Assembly (NCBI RefSeq): GCF_025583945.1
Contig: NZ_JAOEGU010000006.1
Span: 62,001-126,000 of the forward strand
DNA: 64,000 nt
Reading direction: 5' to 3'
Source: Methylobacter psychrophilus
GTDB lineage: Bacteria; Pseudomonadota; Gammaproteobacteria; Methylococcales; Methylomonadaceae
Positions 24,475-35,353 of this stretch are shown here, in pieces. The first letter of the stretch is position 1. Every line of letters starts with the position of its first letter. The position numbers and the translations under genes are program-made. The notes under the pieces were generated by a model. The model was not told the DNA's origin. It saw only the letters and a list, made by a program, of their open reading frames with translations, and searched no databases.

Positions 24475-25845
24475 TTAAATTTCATCACCCAACTTTCGAT
24501 AAAGTGTGCCTCGATCAATCCCTAATATTTTAGCCGCTTGCGCTTTGTTGCCTTGGGTTATTTCCAAAATGCGGTGGATATAGTTAATTTCCAATTCTGC
24601 CAGAGTCATTGATTGAGTTGCCGCATTACCTGAAAAATTACCCTCAATAGGTAGTTGCGTGGCCTGAGCCAAGTCTTCAAGCAGGATCGTATCATGCTCG
24701 GTCAAAGCAACTGCCCTCTCCAACGTATTAGCCAATTCACGTACATTCCCGGGCCATGGATAAGCCCGAATCCACCTCATGGCTTCGGCAGATATACCCT
24801 TTATTTGTCTTTGTAATTTTGTCTGGGCATTTTGTAACAAATGATCAACCAGATACTCCAGATCTGGCCGGCGTTCTCTTAATGGTGGAATGTCCAAACG
24901 AATGACATTAAGGCGATAGTAAAGATCCGGGCGTATCAAGCCGTTTTGTAAGGCTTTTTCAATAGGTTGGTTAGTCGCAGCAATAATACGCACATGAGTG
25001 GCAACTTCGCTAGCCGCTCCTACGGGTCTTACTTTGCCTGTTTCCAGTGCTTGTAATAACTTGGGTTGAATTGCCAAAGGCATTTCGGCAATTTCATCCA
25101 GAAACAACGTGCCACCCTCGGCTTCAACAAATAATCCTGCGCGATGTTCACGGGCATCCGTGTAAGCGCCTTTACGGACACCAAACAATTCGCTTTCCAC
25201 TAAAGTAAACGGTAATGCTGCACAGTTGATTTGTAGAAAAGGGCCGTTAGCCTGTGGACTATGTTCATGAATAAAGCGCGCTAAAGCTCCTTTACCGACA
25301 CCACTTTCACCCGTTAGCAGTACCGGGGAGTTGATCTTGGCGGCCCGACCGGCAAGTTGCAGTATTTTTTTCATGTTGGGACTTTCGGCAATCAAGCCAC
25401 GTGGCGTGGGATTTTGATCTGACGTGCCAACACGAACAATTTCCCTGTGCATTTGTCGGTCGTTAAACGCGCGTTCAATGGAAGCCAACAAGTCATTTAA
25501 GGAAAACGGTTTGGTTACAAAACCACAAGCCCCTGCCTGTAGACTGCGTACCCCTAAATCAATACTGCCAAAAGCAGTCATCAATAAAATTAATTGCTCG
25601 GGCTTTCGGGCATGAATAGCCGACATCAAATCCAGACCACGCATACCGGGCATTTCTATATCGCTGATCACCAAATCAAAATGCTCTGTTTCCAAACGCT
25701 GCAAGGCTCGTTGTGGATCAGTTTCACCGCTCGCTTTATAACCATTGTCATTGAGCATTTCAGTCAAATAATCAGTAACATCGCTTTCGTCATCAATGAC
25801 CAGCAATTGCCTGTTTTTTTGTGTTGCTTGATTAATTAACACCAT
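24475..25845 (-). CDS. NtrC-family sigma-54 response regulator
   Basis: A 456-residue response regulator: receiver domain (residues about 12-125, phospho-acceptor D62 in LVISDIEMPG), AAA+ domain (Walker A GESGVGKG, loop GAYTDA in the GAFTGA position, Walker B FLDEIAEM) and a C-terminal Fis helix (NKAQAAKILGIDRGTLYRKL). The start at 25845 is chosen because GGAG precedes it and an upstream extension overlaps the kinase gene further. It overlaps the end of the histidine kinase gene by 14 bases, so the two are co-translated. The target genes and signal are unknown. Confidence 0.92.
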   Translation of the reverse strand: MVLINQATQKNRQLLVIDDESDVTDYLTEMLNDNGYKASGETDPQRALQRLETEHFDLVISDIEMPGMRGLDLMSAIHARKPEQLILLMTAFGSIDLGVRSLQAGACGFVTKPFSLNDLLASIERAFNDRQMHREIVRVGTSDQNPTPRGLIAESPNMKKILQLAGRAAKINSPVLLTGESGVGKGALARFIHEHSPQANGPFLQINCAALPFTLVESELFGVRKGAYTDAREHRAGLFVEAEGGTLFLDEIAEMPLAIQPKLLQALETGKVRPVGAASEVATHVRIIAATNQPIEKALQNGLIRPDLYYRLNVIRLDIPPLRERRPDLEYLVDHLLQNAQTKLQRQIKGISAEAMRWIRAYPWPGNVRELANTLERAVALTEHDTILLEDLAQATQLPIEGNFSGNAATQSMTLAELEINYIHRILEITQGNKAQAAKILGIDRGTLYRKLGDEI

Positions 25846-27322
25846 GATGGGGTTTCTCCACAGGTAATATGATGGTAAAAGCACTACCTGCACCCAGTAT
25901 GCTTTCGGCTTTAATACTGCCGTGATGTGCCGTGACAATACTGTGGGCGACGGCAAGCCCAAGTCCGACACCGCCTTGTTCATGCCGGGTAGTAAAAAAT
26001 GGCTCAAACAGGCATTTTAGTGTTTCCGGCGGCATTCCACAGCCGTTGTCCCTGATAATCAGATGTACGGTTTCGGTAACCTGGTTGTTAACCGGATTAG
26101 GCGTGAGTGGATGTTGTTCAACAGTCACAACAATGTGCCCGCCAGCACCGCTTGCAGATAAGGCATTGGTAATCAGGTTTAAAATAATTTGCTGAATACC
26201 GTCGCTATCGGCCAGAATCAAGGGAAGATCTTTTGAGGCGGTAAAGCTCAGTTTAACTTGTTTTTTGTGAGCTTCGTATGCCAATAAATTGAGCACAGCA
26301 TTAACAGGTTCACGTAAATCAATACAGGTTATGTTAGCCGGCCTGCGTCTGGCAAATTCCAGTAGTTGTTGAACAATACGCGTGATTCGTTCAGTTTGCG
26401 ACACCAATATACCAGCGTGACGAATAACCTCCCCAGGTTGGTCTGCACACAACAACAGATGCTCTCCCCGGCCTTTTAATATCTGTAACGGTGAGCCGAT
26501 TTCATGTGCCAGTCCTGCCGATAATTGCCCGATGGTAATCAGTTTATCGGCTTCTTGAAGCCCGGTCTGGATTTGGCGACGAGATTGCGCTTCTTGTTTA
26601 AGTTTTTGTCGGACTATGGCTAATTCTGCCGCCATGACATTGAATGTCTTTAACAGAATACCAATTTCATCTTTTTGAGTAATGAGTGGTAACGGCGAAA
26701 AATCGCCATCCCGTATTTGTTTCATACCATTAGCCAGTCGTTGTAAGGGCCAGCCGATATAAATCAAACCAATAAATGTACAAAAAGGCGCTGCAATTAA
26801 AATAAAAACAAGTGTAGAAATAGCAAGGTTACGTTGCGTAATATCAAGATCTCGGCGCATTTCATGCAGGTCACGCACCAATACCAAAATACCAAGTTTT
26901 TTGCCCTGTATATTTTGTAAAGGCAGGCGTAAAGCAATGTATTCAGGATTCGTATCGGGATAAAAAAACTGATCGCTGTCATCATCTTGCAAAGCGACAT
27001 TAAGCCTTTTCTGGAAATCGCTTGCGTAAGAATTACCAATAATATCGGGAAAGCTCTGACCCTGATCATCGTAAATCCGAACTTTTAGTTCAGGTTCAAT
27101 TTGCTCAAGTCCTTTTAGGAGCTCTGAAATATCACCCAATTGCTTATCCCGCATGGCATTTACAACAGCAATTTGCAAACCTTTTCCAAGTAGTTTTGTT
27201 TGCTGACTAATAACCCGGGTTAAATCTTTTTGCTCAAGCGAAAGATTATAGAAACCATAGCCGATAAATATAAGCAAACCAATAGAGGTTAACGATAAGG
27301 TGAGTTTAGTGGAAATGCGCAT
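25832..27322 (-). CDS. membrane sensor histidine kinase (NtrB/ZraS-like)
   Basis: A 496-residue kinase with two membrane segments (about residues 8-28 and 165-190) bounding a periplasmic sensor domain, then a HAMP linker, a HisKA domain with the phospho-accepting His in LSAGLAHEIGSPLQ, and a HATPase domain (NLITNALSAS, RDNGCGMP, GVGLGLAV). The periplasmic loop resembles a double-cache or helical sensor with no clear ligand motif. It is encoded with the NtrC-type regulator and probably acts through it on sigma-54 promoters. Confidence 0.92.
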   Translation of the reverse strand: MRISTKLTLSLTSIGLLIFIGYGFYNLSLEQKDLTRVISQQTKLLGKGLQIAVVNAMRDKQLGDISELLKGLEQIEPELKVRIYDDQGQSFPDIIGNSYASDFQKRLNVALQDDDSDQFFYPDTNPEYIALRLPLQNIQGKKLGILVLVRDLHEMRRDLDITQRNLAISTLVFILIAAPFCTFIGLIYIGWPLQRLANGMKQIRDGDFSPLPLITQKDEIGILLKTFNVMAAELAIVRQKLKQEAQSRRQIQTGLQEADKLITIGQLSAGLAHEIGSPLQILKGRGEHLLLCADQPGEVIRHAGILVSQTERITRIVQQLLEFARRRPANITCIDLREPVNAVLNLLAYEAHKKQVKLSFTASKDLPLILADSDGIQQIILNLITNALSASGAGGHIVVTVEQHPLTPNPVNNQVTETVHLIIRDNGCGMPPETLKCLFEPFFTTRHEQGGVGLGLAVAHSIVTAHHGSIKAESILGAGSAFTIILPVEKPHHGVN

Positions 27323-27713
27323 GGAACAATATGTTTTAATTTTCTACATAGCTGTAGTTTATCGCAACACATATAATTACTCCAAGTATTTTAAAAACTC
27401 TTAAACCATGTCTATCGAAATAATTTTACTTATCTCCAGTAAAAGTATTTTTCAAAAAAAACAGTGAGATAAGATAAGCTAATTCGAGTACAACAAGATA
27501 ATTCCCTGATTTCAGTGTAGTTGGCGTGATTATTGATTGATTTATATGATCATCTTTCTAAATATGGGCATACAAAATCTTGCGCGATTATTTATTAGTT
27601 CTTTTTATCCCGGCTTTTTCACTGAACGACTACAAAAAATACAGCACAGACAAACCTGCGCGCCAACCATCATCGGTTGTTACCGCAGAAAATTATCAAT
27701 CCCCGCTGTATTT
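27323..27713. other. 391-base divergent region, kinase versus barrel gene
   Basis: An AT-rich region between the histidine kinase gene (minus) and the putative outer-membrane protein gene (plus). It contains CTTATCTC (27429-27436) and its inverted copy GAGATAAG (27466-27473). An in-frame extension of the downstream gene begins at 27537 but carries no signal-like sequence. I see no other gene. Confidence 0.4.
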
Positions 27714-28499
27714 ATGAAAAAAAAGCTTCAACATAAGCAACATCTTCTTAAACAAAGCCTATTTTTAGGTTACTTAAGCTGCCTGATACTAATTATGTCA
27801 TTCTCTGTAGAGGCTGATGACAGCCATTCCAAAATGGGTACTGCCGTGCCAAGTAACAATACACCGCATATTCCTGAACCCATGGTTTTCGATTTAGTAA
27901 GACCGCTAGGCGTTCGCCAGGGCGATCTGGAAATGAATGTGCTATCCGCACACTCGCTTAAAAGCGGTCAAGCCGGATGGGCTCCCGAAATTGAATTTGG
28001 CTTGTTCGATAACTTTGCTGTGGAACTTGAGATGCCGTTCGATCAGTTGTCATTGAGCGATTACAAAGTAGCCGCCCAAGGAACATTAGGCACCGGATTT
28101 AACAACCGTTTCATACATGGCTGGCAAATGATTGGTTATCATGATAGAAAAGAACAAAAATACTCAATCGACAGCATTTATATAGCCGGATTTCGTTGGA
28201 ATTCAGCAATAAGTAGCCTTAGTATGATAGGCTTACGCCGCAAGAACGTCGAACGTGATGGCCATTTTGTAGGCCTGTTTAATAGCAGCTGGTTTTACGA
28301 TCATTCGGAAAAATTAACTTTGGGAATTGAAATGAATAACGAATTCAGCAGGGAATCGAAATGGCATTATCTGCTGATGCCCCAAGTACACTGGAATTTT
28401 AATAATCATGTCACAATACAATTTGGCGCGGGTTTCAGTCAGACCGATGGCCGTCATACCGACTGGTTGGGTACTTGGCGAATGATTTACGCCTTTTAG
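27714..28499 (+). CDS. putative outer-membrane beta-barrel protein
   Basis: A 261-residue protein if translated from the ATG at 27714, which gives a basic start and a signal peptide (SCLILIMSFSVEA). The mature part alternates polar and aromatic residues in strand-like segments (APEIEFGLFDNFAVELEMPF, IDSIYIAGFRWNS) and ends in a terminal Phe (MIYAF), as is common for outer-membrane barrels. The frame is open to 27537 but the extra residues look non-coding. It is divergent from the two-component pair, which may regulate it. No exact family recognised. Confidence 0.65.
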   Translation: MKKKLQHKQHLLKQSLFLGYLSCLILIMSFSVEADDSHSKMGTAVPSNNTPHIPEPMVFDLVRPLGVRQGDLEMNVLSAHSLKSGQAGWAPEIEFGLFDNFAVELEMPFDQLSLSDYKVAAQGTLGTGFNNRFIHGWQMIGYHDRKEQKYSIDSIYIAGFRWNSAISSLSMIGLRRKNVERDGHFVGLFNSSWFYDHSEKLTLGIEMNNEFSRESKWHYLLMPQVHWNFNNHVTIQFGAGFSQTDGRHTDWLGTWRMIYAF

Positions 28500-29192
28500 G
28501 TGTATCTAACTCAATCTTCAAGTTTTGTTACCTTGATTTTATAATTCGTAGATTATCTACGATCCCGACAAATAAAAATTTGAAGTAAACGAAAAAGGGC
28601 ACTGCAAGACACAAGATCATTAAAAAACAGGGATACTATCCAGGATAAGCGTATATAAATAAAAGCTATCTATAGATTTCCAGATAAATAATTTCGATGC
28701 TAACGGATAACATCCGTTGAAGGGATGGTATCCGTAGGAGTTTACAGCGATGCGAATGGAAATTTAATTTCTGAAAGTCTATATAATCAATAACTTCAGA
28801 TTTTAATAAAGTTTAAATTAGTAAGCCACCTTTAAAAATCACGGCGATAATTTTAAAAAAACAATAACCATATAATTTTTATATTAATATCTTTATCTAT
28901 GCGCAACTTATTTTTGGGTTTACGGGTGTTGTTAAACTCATTTGAACAGCTTGCTCATTAATATAACATTAGTCACTTTAGCCAGAGATATTTACACAAC
29001 TTTTATGCTCAATGAAACAATGAATTACACGATGCACGAACCCATCCTCCTGCTGCTGGAGAGGGCTGAATTGACGACTTGCCTGGATGCAGGAACCGTT
29101 GCCGAGAACAAGAAAATCAAACAGTTACGCTCACATTATCCCATTGGCGTTCTCTTTTTGGCGAACAAGTAGTAACACTTATATAAATACCT
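28500..29192. other. 693-base region with MITE copy 2, no firm gene
   Basis: An AT-rich gap between the barrel protein gene and the acyltransferase gene. MITE copy 2 occupies 28671-28786. A 76-codon open frame (28942-29172, TTG start) has no ribosome-binding site or recognisable motif and is not called. The final part probably carries the acyltransferase promoter. Confidence 0.5.
28671..28786 (+). repeat. MITE-like element, copy 2
   Basis: Begins CTATAGATTTCCAGATAAAT and ends CTGAAAGTCTATATA. It shares with copy 1 the terminal repeats, the GATAAATAATTTC block, the central palindrome around TTGAAGGGAT and the TTTACAGCGAT block. Confidence 0.8.
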
Positions 29193-30263
29193 ATGCACTT
29201 TAATAACAAAAACATGCACTTAAATTCATTTGAATATTTTAGAAGTTTAGCCATATTATTCATAGTTGCCGGTCATTGTTATACGTACTGGGCTATAGAC
29301 TCATTTTATGAAAAAGTGTTTGCCAACCTGATCACTGGAGGCACTATTTTATTTGTGTTTATTTCCGGTTTCTTTTTTCATCATGTTTTTTATCCTACAT
29401 TTCAGTACCAACAATTTATTTTTAAAAAAGCGAAATATGTTTTACTGCCATACACCTTGCTAACCATCGCCGGTATTACCTGTTTTGTTTTTTATTTGGA
29501 TCGACCACCTTATGCTGAAATTTTTATCACTAACCAAATAAACAATTGGCATCAATATATCTGGCTATGTCTTCAATACTGGTTGGTAGGAAACATATTG
29601 GATGCTTATTGGTATGTCCCTTTTATAATGATTATTTTTGCTCTGTCACCGCTCTTTATTAAACAAATACAGCTACCCATAAAGGTTCAATTATGGCTAT
29701 TTATTTTTCTATTATGCATTTCGAGCTTGATTCACCGTCCAGCGCATAATTTATCGTCTTTTCATTCTGTTATTTATTTTATTCCTATTTATATGTTGGG
29801 CATTATGTGCTCTATAAAAAAAGACCAAGTATTTCATTTTTTAAAAGACAAGAGTTTTATTTTAGGTCTCTCTATTATTTTTCTGTCAGCCGCACAAGTT
29901 TTAATCTACAAGCAGTATGGTACTTTTCATAAAGAAAATCTGCTTTCTTATGAAGGCATTGATTTGATCATTTTCCAAAAAATACTGATGTGTTTTTTCC
30001 TGTTATCGGTAATTCAGAAATTTAAGGATAAACAGATACCTTTTTTAAAATATATAGCCTCGACGAGTTTTGCTATTTATTTCATACATCCATGGATTCT
30101 TTATTTCTTTGATTATTTATCCGTTTTTAAACGTTTCAATTTTCTTCCCGGAACACTTGGATTTATGGTTACTGTACCGCTGGTTATAGCTATAAGCTTG
30201 GCTATCGCTGTCATGTTTAAATGGATACTTGCTAATAAAAGTCGCTTGGTTATTGGTTGGTAA
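29193..30263 (+). CDS. acyltransferase family 3 membrane protein
   Basis: A 356-residue multi-pass membrane acyltransferase (OafA/YrhL-like). The family opening FEYFRSLAILFIVAGHCYTYW, with the essential-type His after the first helix, is at residues about 10-30, followed by about nine more hydrophobic segments and an ending IYFIHPWILYF. Such enzymes transfer acetyl or other acyl groups to sugars of surface polysaccharides. No polysaccharide genes are adjacent, so the acceptor is unknown. The gene is markedly AT-rich and follows a MITE copy. Confidence 0.85.
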   Translation: MHFNNKNMHLNSFEYFRSLAILFIVAGHCYTYWAIDSFYEKVFANLITGGTILFVFISGFFFHHVFYPTFQYQQFIFKKAKYVLLPYTLLTIAGITCFVFYLDRPPYAEIFITNQINNWHQYIWLCLQYWLVGNILDAYWYVPFIMIIFALSPLFIKQIQLPIKVQLWLFIFLLCISSLIHRPAHNLSSFHSVIYFIPIYMLGIMCSIKKDQVFHFLKDKSFILGLSIIFLSAAQVLIYKQYGTFHKENLLSYEGIDLIIFQKILMCFFLLSVIQKFKDKQIPFLKYIASTSFAIYFIHPWILYFFDYLSVFKRFNFLPGTLGFMVTVPLVIAISLAIAVMFKWILANKSRLVIGW

Positions 30264-30275
30264 CCCAATAACCAA
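30246..30275. terminator. hairpin at convergent gene ends
   Basis: TTGGTTATTGG (30246-30256) pairs perfectly with CCAATAACCAA (30265-30275); the acyltransferase stop codon lies in the loop. The stem is followed by AAAGATTTATCTTT, itself a small inverted repeat with T-rich ends. It probably serves as a bidirectional terminator for the two convergent genes. Confidence 0.5.
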
Positions 30276-30306
30276 TAAAGATTTATCTTTTATTTAAGCC
30301 AGGGAA

Positions 30307-31875
30307 TTAACCCCGCTTAAAAACCATTAAAGTAATATCATCATTAAACGATTCGCTTTGGCAAAACTGTTTTAGATGCGTTAGCAGTGCTTCAATAATT
30401 TTTTCTGGTGAATGTTGGGCATAGTGAGCAAAAAGCTCACACACACGTTCTATGCCAAAAAATTCACCGTCGGGATTTTCGGCTTCCGTTAAACCGTCGG
30501 TATAAAGCAAAATTAAATCGCCTTCGGAAAGCGTGGTGTTTTTTTGCTCATAAAAGACATTTTTACGTACCCCTAATATCATACCCTCGGCATCAAGCTG
30601 TCTACAGACAGTTTGAAAAGGGCTGAGTAATAGCGGCGGTGGATGTCCGGCATTGGCAAAGCTTAATTGCTGGTTGGTGATGTTATATTGCAAATAAAAC
30701 AGGGTAATAAAATAATCAGCATTATCCAAATCATCAAATAAAAAATCATTAAGCACTCCCAGTGTTTCAGAGGGCGTACCCAACCTGTTTACCTGTGAGC
30801 GAATGGCGCTTCGTGTTTCAACCATAAAAAGTGCCGGGCCAATAGAATGACCAGACACATCGGCAATGACAATATCCAGACAGTCTTCATTTCGAAAAAA
30901 ATAATCAAAATAATCACCGCCAACCTGATCGGCAGGCAAGCAATAACCGATAATTTCAAAATGCCCGGATTTAATTGGTGCTGAGGGTGACAAGGAAGCC
31001 TGGATTCGTTGGGCAATATTGATTTCACTCTGGGCAATTGCCAGCTTGACTTGGGCCTCAAGAATTTTTTGTTCAGCGGCTTTTCGGGCAGTGATTTCGT
31101 GGATAAAACCACTAAATATATAGGCGTTACCCAACTTTAAAGGAGCAACACTAAACTCAACCGGAAACTCGGAACCATCCCTACGTATTGCGACATACTC
31201 AAGCAGTTGATTTAACTGGGGGCCAATTCCTGTATTTAGAAAGAGTTTTAAGCCCAGCCGATGAGCATCACGAAATCGCAACGGGATAATTAACTCGTCA
31301 AGACGCTTACCGATAGCCTCATCACGCGACCAGCCGAACATTTTATCAGCCTGGTAATTCCAATCGGTAATCAGTCCGTAGGAATCCATAATCACAATCG
31401 CGCTTAAAGAGCTTTCAATAATCAGTCGTGTGCGTTTTTCGCTTTCTACCAGCGCATCCTGAAAATGCTTTCTTGCGGTAATATCCCGATCAACACCACG
31501 CCACTTAAGCAACTTTCCTTCTGCGTTAATGATAGGCAATCCGGTCGATTCGGTAAAAACGGGATGTCCATCTTTATGACGATAGTGATTGGTTAAGGCA
31601 TAAAAAGGCTGACGGCTAGTCGAATAAGATTGCTGCTCAGCTTGATCCTGAGAGGTTAAAAATTTAGTGTAATGTTTGCCAATAACTTCCGTCTCGCTAA
31701 ATCCGAGAATTTGGTTAACAGCAGTACTACTGTAGATATAATAGCCTTGGGGGTCTTGCTCCCATAACCATTCACCAGTCATTTCCGCCATTTGCCGAAA
31801 ACGCTCTTCACTTTCTCTTAGTGCGAATTCGACTTCCTGACAATGGAAATTATTTTCGTCAACCTCCACAGCCAT
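30307..31875 (-). CDS. PAS-PAS-SpoIIE serine phosphatase
   Basis: A 522-residue protein with two PAS domains (about residues 15-135 and 145-265), a short coiled linker, and a SpoIIE-type PP2C phosphatase (about 310-520; GGDYFDYF, IVIADVSGHSIGPALF, LILLYTDGLTEAENPDG). It should dephosphorylate a STAS-domain antagonist in response to a signal sensed by the PAS domains. The STAS/RsbW pair at 15452-16222 is a plausible partner in this window, but that is inference. It is 24 bases downstream of the lytic transglycosylase gene. Confidence 0.9.
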   Translation of the reverse strand: MAVEVDENNFHCQEVEFALRESEERFRQMAEMTGEWLWEQDPQGYYIYSSTAVNQILGFSETEVIGKHYTKFLTSQDQAEQQSYSTSRQPFYALTNHYRHKDGHPVFTESTGLPIINAEGKLLKWRGVDRDITARKHFQDALVESEKRTRLIIESSLSAIVIMDSYGLITDWNYQADKMFGWSRDEAIGKRLDELIIPLRFRDAHRLGLKLFLNTGIGPQLNQLLEYVAIRRDGSEFPVEFSVAPLKLGNAYIFSGFIHEITARKAAEQKILEAQVKLAIAQSEINIAQRIQASLSPSAPIKSGHFEIIGYCLPADQVGGDYFDYFFRNEDCLDIVIADVSGHSIGPALFMVETRSAIRSQVNRLGTPSETLGVLNDFLFDDLDNADYFITLFYLQYNITNQQLSFANAGHPPPLLLSPFQTVCRQLDAEGMILGVRKNVFYEQKNTTLSEGDLILLYTDGLTEAENPDGEFFGIERVCELFAHYAQHSPEKIIEALLTHLKQFCQSESFNDDITLMVFKRG

Positions 31876-31899
31876 AATTAGCGGATGATTATAAAATGG

Positions 31900-32487
31900 T
31901 CATCGATGATATAAAGCCAAAACCTGCTTCACATAATTTTGTGTTTCAGGGTACGGTGGAATTGAGTTTTTATGGCGTATAACGGCATTTTCACCGGCAT
32001 TATAGGCGGCAACAGCAAGATCCAGATTTGGATTAAACAGGGTAATTAAATGTTTTAAATAGCGGGCACCACCGTCAACATTCTGATCGGGATTATTACG
32101 GTCGATAACGCCAAAGCGTCTTGCTGTCTCAGGCATCAATTGCATAAGACCGACCGCACCCTTTGGGGATTGAGCACTTGAATTGTAAGCCGATTCTGTT
32201 TGAATAACGGCATGTAACAATTTAGCATCAACCTGATGTCGATAAGCCGTTTGTTCAATAAGATCGGTAAATCTTTTTTTATTGGTACCGGTAAAATTCT
32301 GTGCTTTTATGATGTTATTTTTTGGCGAATAACTGACGGCTTTTGATTTTATAATAAGCTTATACAGACTATTGCGAGGTTCATCCGTATAGTAAACATG
32401 GCCATCATTATCCGTATACTTGTATATATCGGCTATTACCCCTTTTGAAAGCAATAGAGTCAATAAAATAACAGCAATTTTTATCAT
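31900..32487 (-). CDS. lytic transglycosylase with DUF4124 domain
   Basis: A 195-residue exported enzyme. A signal peptide (VILLTLLLSKGVIA) is followed by a short DUF4124 module (DIYKYTDNDGHVYYTDEP) and a Slt-type catalytic domain: catalytic Glu in AVIQTESAYN, then GAVGLMQLMPETA and AAYNAGENAV. It cleaves peptidoglycan glycan strands in the periplasm. It lies nine bases after purT on the same strand. Confidence 0.92.
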   Translation of the reverse strand: MIKIAVILLTLLLSKGVIADIYKYTDNDGHVYYTDEPRNSLYKLIIKSKAVSYSPKNNIIKAQNFTGTNKKRFTDLIEQTAYRHQVDAKLLHAVIQTESAYNSSAQSPKGAVGLMQLMPETARRFGVIDRNNPDQNVDGGARYLKHLITLFNPNLDLAVAAYNAGENAVIRHKNSIPPYPETQNYVKQVLALYHR

Positions 32488-32495
32488 TTTGTTAC

Positions 32496-33698
32496 CTAAA
32501 GCGCTGCTTTAACAATCACTAAGTTTGCGGCTTGAAGTGCTTTACGCCTGGCCTCATCGACGCTTCCAGCAGTTGCCAAAGCCACCCCCATACGTCTGTT
32601 AACAAATGCTTCAGGTTTGCCAAATAATCTAACTTCGCTGTCAGGCACAGCAAGCGCTTGAGCCAAGCCATCATAAACAACGCCTTTGGCATTAATACCG
32701 CCTAAAATAACAGCACTGGCGCCTACGCCTTTCAAACTGGTATTAACCGGTAAGCCTAAAATGGCTCTTGCGTGTAACTCGAATTCATTTTGATTTTGCG
32801 TCACCATAGTCACCATACCGGTATCGTGAGGCCTGGGACTGACCTCGCTAAACCATACCTCATCGCCCTTGATAAATAACTCAACACCAAATAAGCCAAG
32901 TCCGCCAATTTCATGGGTTACTTTAAAAGCAATGTCCTGAGATAGTTTTAACGAGGCTGCACTCATGATTTGTGGTTGCCAGCTTTCCCGATAATCGCCA
33001 TTTTCCTGAATATGCCCAATAGGTGCGCAAAAACCGGTTTGTACTACGCCATTCTCATTCAAGGAACGGACAGTCAGTAAAGTGATTTCAAAATCAAAAT
33101 CAATTTTGGCTTCAACAATCACTTTACCCGTATCAACACGTCCGCTGGACTTTGCGTATTCCCATGCCTGTTTAAGCTGATCAGGGCTTTTAACCATGGA
33201 CTGACCTTTGCCGGACGACGACATGGTTGGCTTAATAAAGCAAGGGTAATCGATGCCATTGTTAACAGCGGCTTGTAATTCATCAAAACTTTGTGCAAAT
33301 GCATACCTTGAGGTGGGGATTTTTAACTGTTCAGCAACCAGCGTTCTAATCCCTTCTCTATTCATGGTCAACTGAATAGCTCTGGCGTTGGGTACGACAG
33401 TGCATTGTCCTTCGGCCTCAATATCAGCAAGTGCCTGGGTTGCAATCGCTTCAATTTCAGGAATAATAAAATGCGGTTGCTCCAGTGCAATCAATTTTTT
33501 TACTGCCTCGGAATCGGTCATATCAATCACGTAACTGCGATGGGCAACCTGATGTGCCGGCGCATTCTGATAGCGATCGACAGCAATTACTTCGACACCG
33601 TAACGTTGCAATGAAATAGCAAGTTCTTTGCCTAATTCACCACTGCCCAGCAACAAAGCGCGTGTTGCTTTACCCGTTAATGCAGTACCTATTGTCAT
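32496..33698 (-). CDS. purT: formate-dependent phosphoribosylglycinamide formyltransferase PurT
   Basis: A 400-residue ATP-grasp enzyme that makes formyl-glycinamide ribonucleotide from GAR, formate and ATP in purine synthesis. Diagnostic segments are [20 protein letters not shown], the ATP-grasp region ([16 protein letters not shown]) and [14 protein letters not shown]. Use of free formate fits a methylotroph that generates formate. The start codon overlaps the stop of the MutS-like gene upstream by four bases. Confidence 0.96.
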   Translation of the reverse strand: MTIGTALTGKATRALLLGSGELGKELAISLQRYGVEVIAVDRYQNAPAHQVAHRSYVIDMTDSEAVKKLIALEQPHFIIPEIEAIATQALADIEAEGQCTVVPNARAIQLTMNREGIRTLVAEQLKIPTSRYAFAQSFDELQAAVNNGIDYPCFIKPTMSSSGKGQSMVKSPDQLKQAWEYAKSSGRVDTGKVIVEAKIDFDFEITLLTVRSLNENGVVQTGFCAPIGHIQENGDYRESWQPQIMSAASLKLSQDIAFKVTHEIGGLGLFGVELFIKGDEVWFSEVSPRPHDTGMVTMVTQNQNEFELHARAILGLPVNTSLKGVGASAVILGGINAKGVVYDGLAQALAVPDSEVRLFGKPEAFVNRRMGVALATAGSVDEARRKALQAANLVIVKAAL

Positions 33699-35290
33699 TT
33701 TGCATCCGCCAGATAGTTGTCTATATCTTCTTTTGAAAAACCGATTTTTTTAGCGACGCGATCAGCATGGCTAACCCGGGAAATTCCTGAAATTAATTTA
33801 TAGCTGGGCATATCATTGGCAAACTCAACTTGTCTTGGCAAGCCGATTCGCTGACGCACAAACTCATCAACCAATTGATGGTTATGGGTAATCAAGATAG
33901 TACTGTTACCTTTGCGATAAAAACCGTTCAGCACATTCGATGAAGATTCCATTTTTTCTTCAAACGTTGTACCTTCTGACAATTCATCCAACACCACTAA
34001 ACTTTTAGGACTTGTTGCCAAAAATATATCTTTGGTACGTTTTAATTCTGTCCCAAAACGCCCTTCCCCATCATTTAAATGACTAACTTCAGATACTTGA
34101 TAAAAAATCCTGTCAGCTACCGTCAGCGTTACCGCTTTTGCAGGTACATAACAGCCAATTTGCGCCAAGAGTTGAATTTGCGTAATGGTTTTACAAAAAG
34201 CCGTTTTACCGCCACTATTAGGGCCGGTTATCAGTACCAATTTATCCTCTTCCAAAACAAAATCGTTGCCGACATATTCGGGATTTCCTTTGCCCAAAAC
34301 GGGATTTTTTGCATCAGCAAGATTGATACGATGATGCTCGCCATCAATCAGCGTCGGTAACACAACAGGACTACCAAAGGCGTCAGCAAATTTAATAAAT
34401 GCCAGCAATTCATCCAACTGACCCAACGCATCTAATATTTCGGCAACATCTGGTGAATTTTTAAAGTCATTTCTTAAGGGAATAATACAACTGTCGCGAT
34501 CAAAGCCGCCAATAACAGGAAAATAGACCAACAATAAAGGTACAAAGAAAACGATCGCCGTAGGAATTGCCTGAACGGAAAGCTTAAACATATCCGTTGG
34601 AAAAAAATACGCCAAAGCCCATACAGAAGCAAAAAACAAACTAATGAGTAACGGTTTAAATAGCCGTGGTTTAAAAATAATAGCGGGGGAAAACGAGCTC
34701 TTTCTCTCTTGCTTCGATTGAATGCCATTTTCAGAGATATAAGCCGGCCCTTCCATTAAAGAATAGGCTCGACTGCCTGCAAACGCTTTTATTTTGTCAA
34801 ACAAGGTTTTTAAATAAATACTTTGTGGTATCTCGGCTTCTTGAACCTGGGTTACCAACTCAAGCATAAAACGAATACCTCTTTTATACTGCCGATAACC
34901 GTAACCTTCAATTTCATGCGCTTCCCTGGCAGTTCCAAAAGAGCCAAGAAACTCGCCAAACAGCAGTAAATAAAAGCTTTTCTCATCGTTAGCGGCGTTT
35001 TCCAGAATACGTTCCAGAGCCTCTTTTAGTGCAGAATTATTACGTAATTCTTTAACCGCATCCTGTTTAGCCTTAATTTCATCAAGCGTATCCAAGGGTT
35101 GCGTTAAAGAACGATACAATACTGCCTGCCCTATCGTCGTTGCCGCATGATTAACCGCATCAAATACTTTATCAACTTCAATCGTATTGAAGGCGCTTTC
35201 ATCTATCACGCCAACGCCGGTAGCTAAAGGCTTGCTGGATTTAACAGTCGGCCAGGCATCTTGCCAACCTTGCAATATGGTTTCTTTCAT
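33695..35290 (-). CDS. MutS-related ATPase with membrane segments
   Basis: A 531-residue protein with the MutS core helices (residues about 30-200), two adjacent hydrophobic segments (about 210-265; [13 protein letters not shown] and [13 protein letters not shown]) and a C-terminal MutS ATPase domain: Walker [13 protein letters not shown], then [15 protein letters not shown] and ITHNHQLV. It lacks the N-terminal mismatch-recognition domain, so it is not the classic repair MutS. It may act at the membrane; the function is unknown. It overlaps purT by four bases. Confidence 0.85.
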   Translation of the reverse strand: MKETILQGWQDAWPTVKSSKPLATGVGVIDESAFNTIEVDKVFDAVNHAATTIGQAVLYRSLTQPLDTLDEIKAKQDAVKELRNNSALKEALERILENAANDEKSFYLLLFGEFLGSFGTAREAHEIEGYGYRQYKRGIRFMLELVTQVQEAEIPQSIYLKTLFDKIKAFAGSRAYSLMEGPAYISENGIQSKQERKSSFSPAIIFKPRLFKPLLISLFFASVWALAYFFPTDMFKLSVQAIPTAIVFFVPLLLVYFPVIGGFDRDSCIIPLRNDFKNSPDVAEILDALGQLDELLAFIKFADAFGSPVVLPTLIDGEHHRINLADAKNPVLGKGNPEYVGNDFVLEEDKLVLITGPNSGGKTAFCKTITQIQLLAQIGCYVPAKAVTLTVADRIFYQVSEVSHLNDGEGRFGTELKRTKDIFLATSPKSLVVLDELSEGTTFEEKMESSSNVLNGFYRKGNSTILITHNHQLVDEFVRQRIGLPRQVEFANDMPSYKLISGISRVSHADRVAKKIGFSKEDIDNYLADAK

Positions 35291-35353
35291 GGATATTTTA
35301 ACTTTTCATTTATCAGGGCGGCTAAAAAAAAGATCTTGTGTCACTATAACCAC

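Noticed and set aside
24475-27322. The NtrB/NtrC-type pair as substitute for mmoQ/mmoS
   Set aside because: It lies 12 kb from the sMMO genes on the other strand beyond unrelated genes, and nothing in its sensor links it to copper; only speculation.
28942-29172. 76-codon open frame before the acyltransferase gene
   Set aside because: TTG start, no ribosome-binding site, no recognised motif; likely chance.
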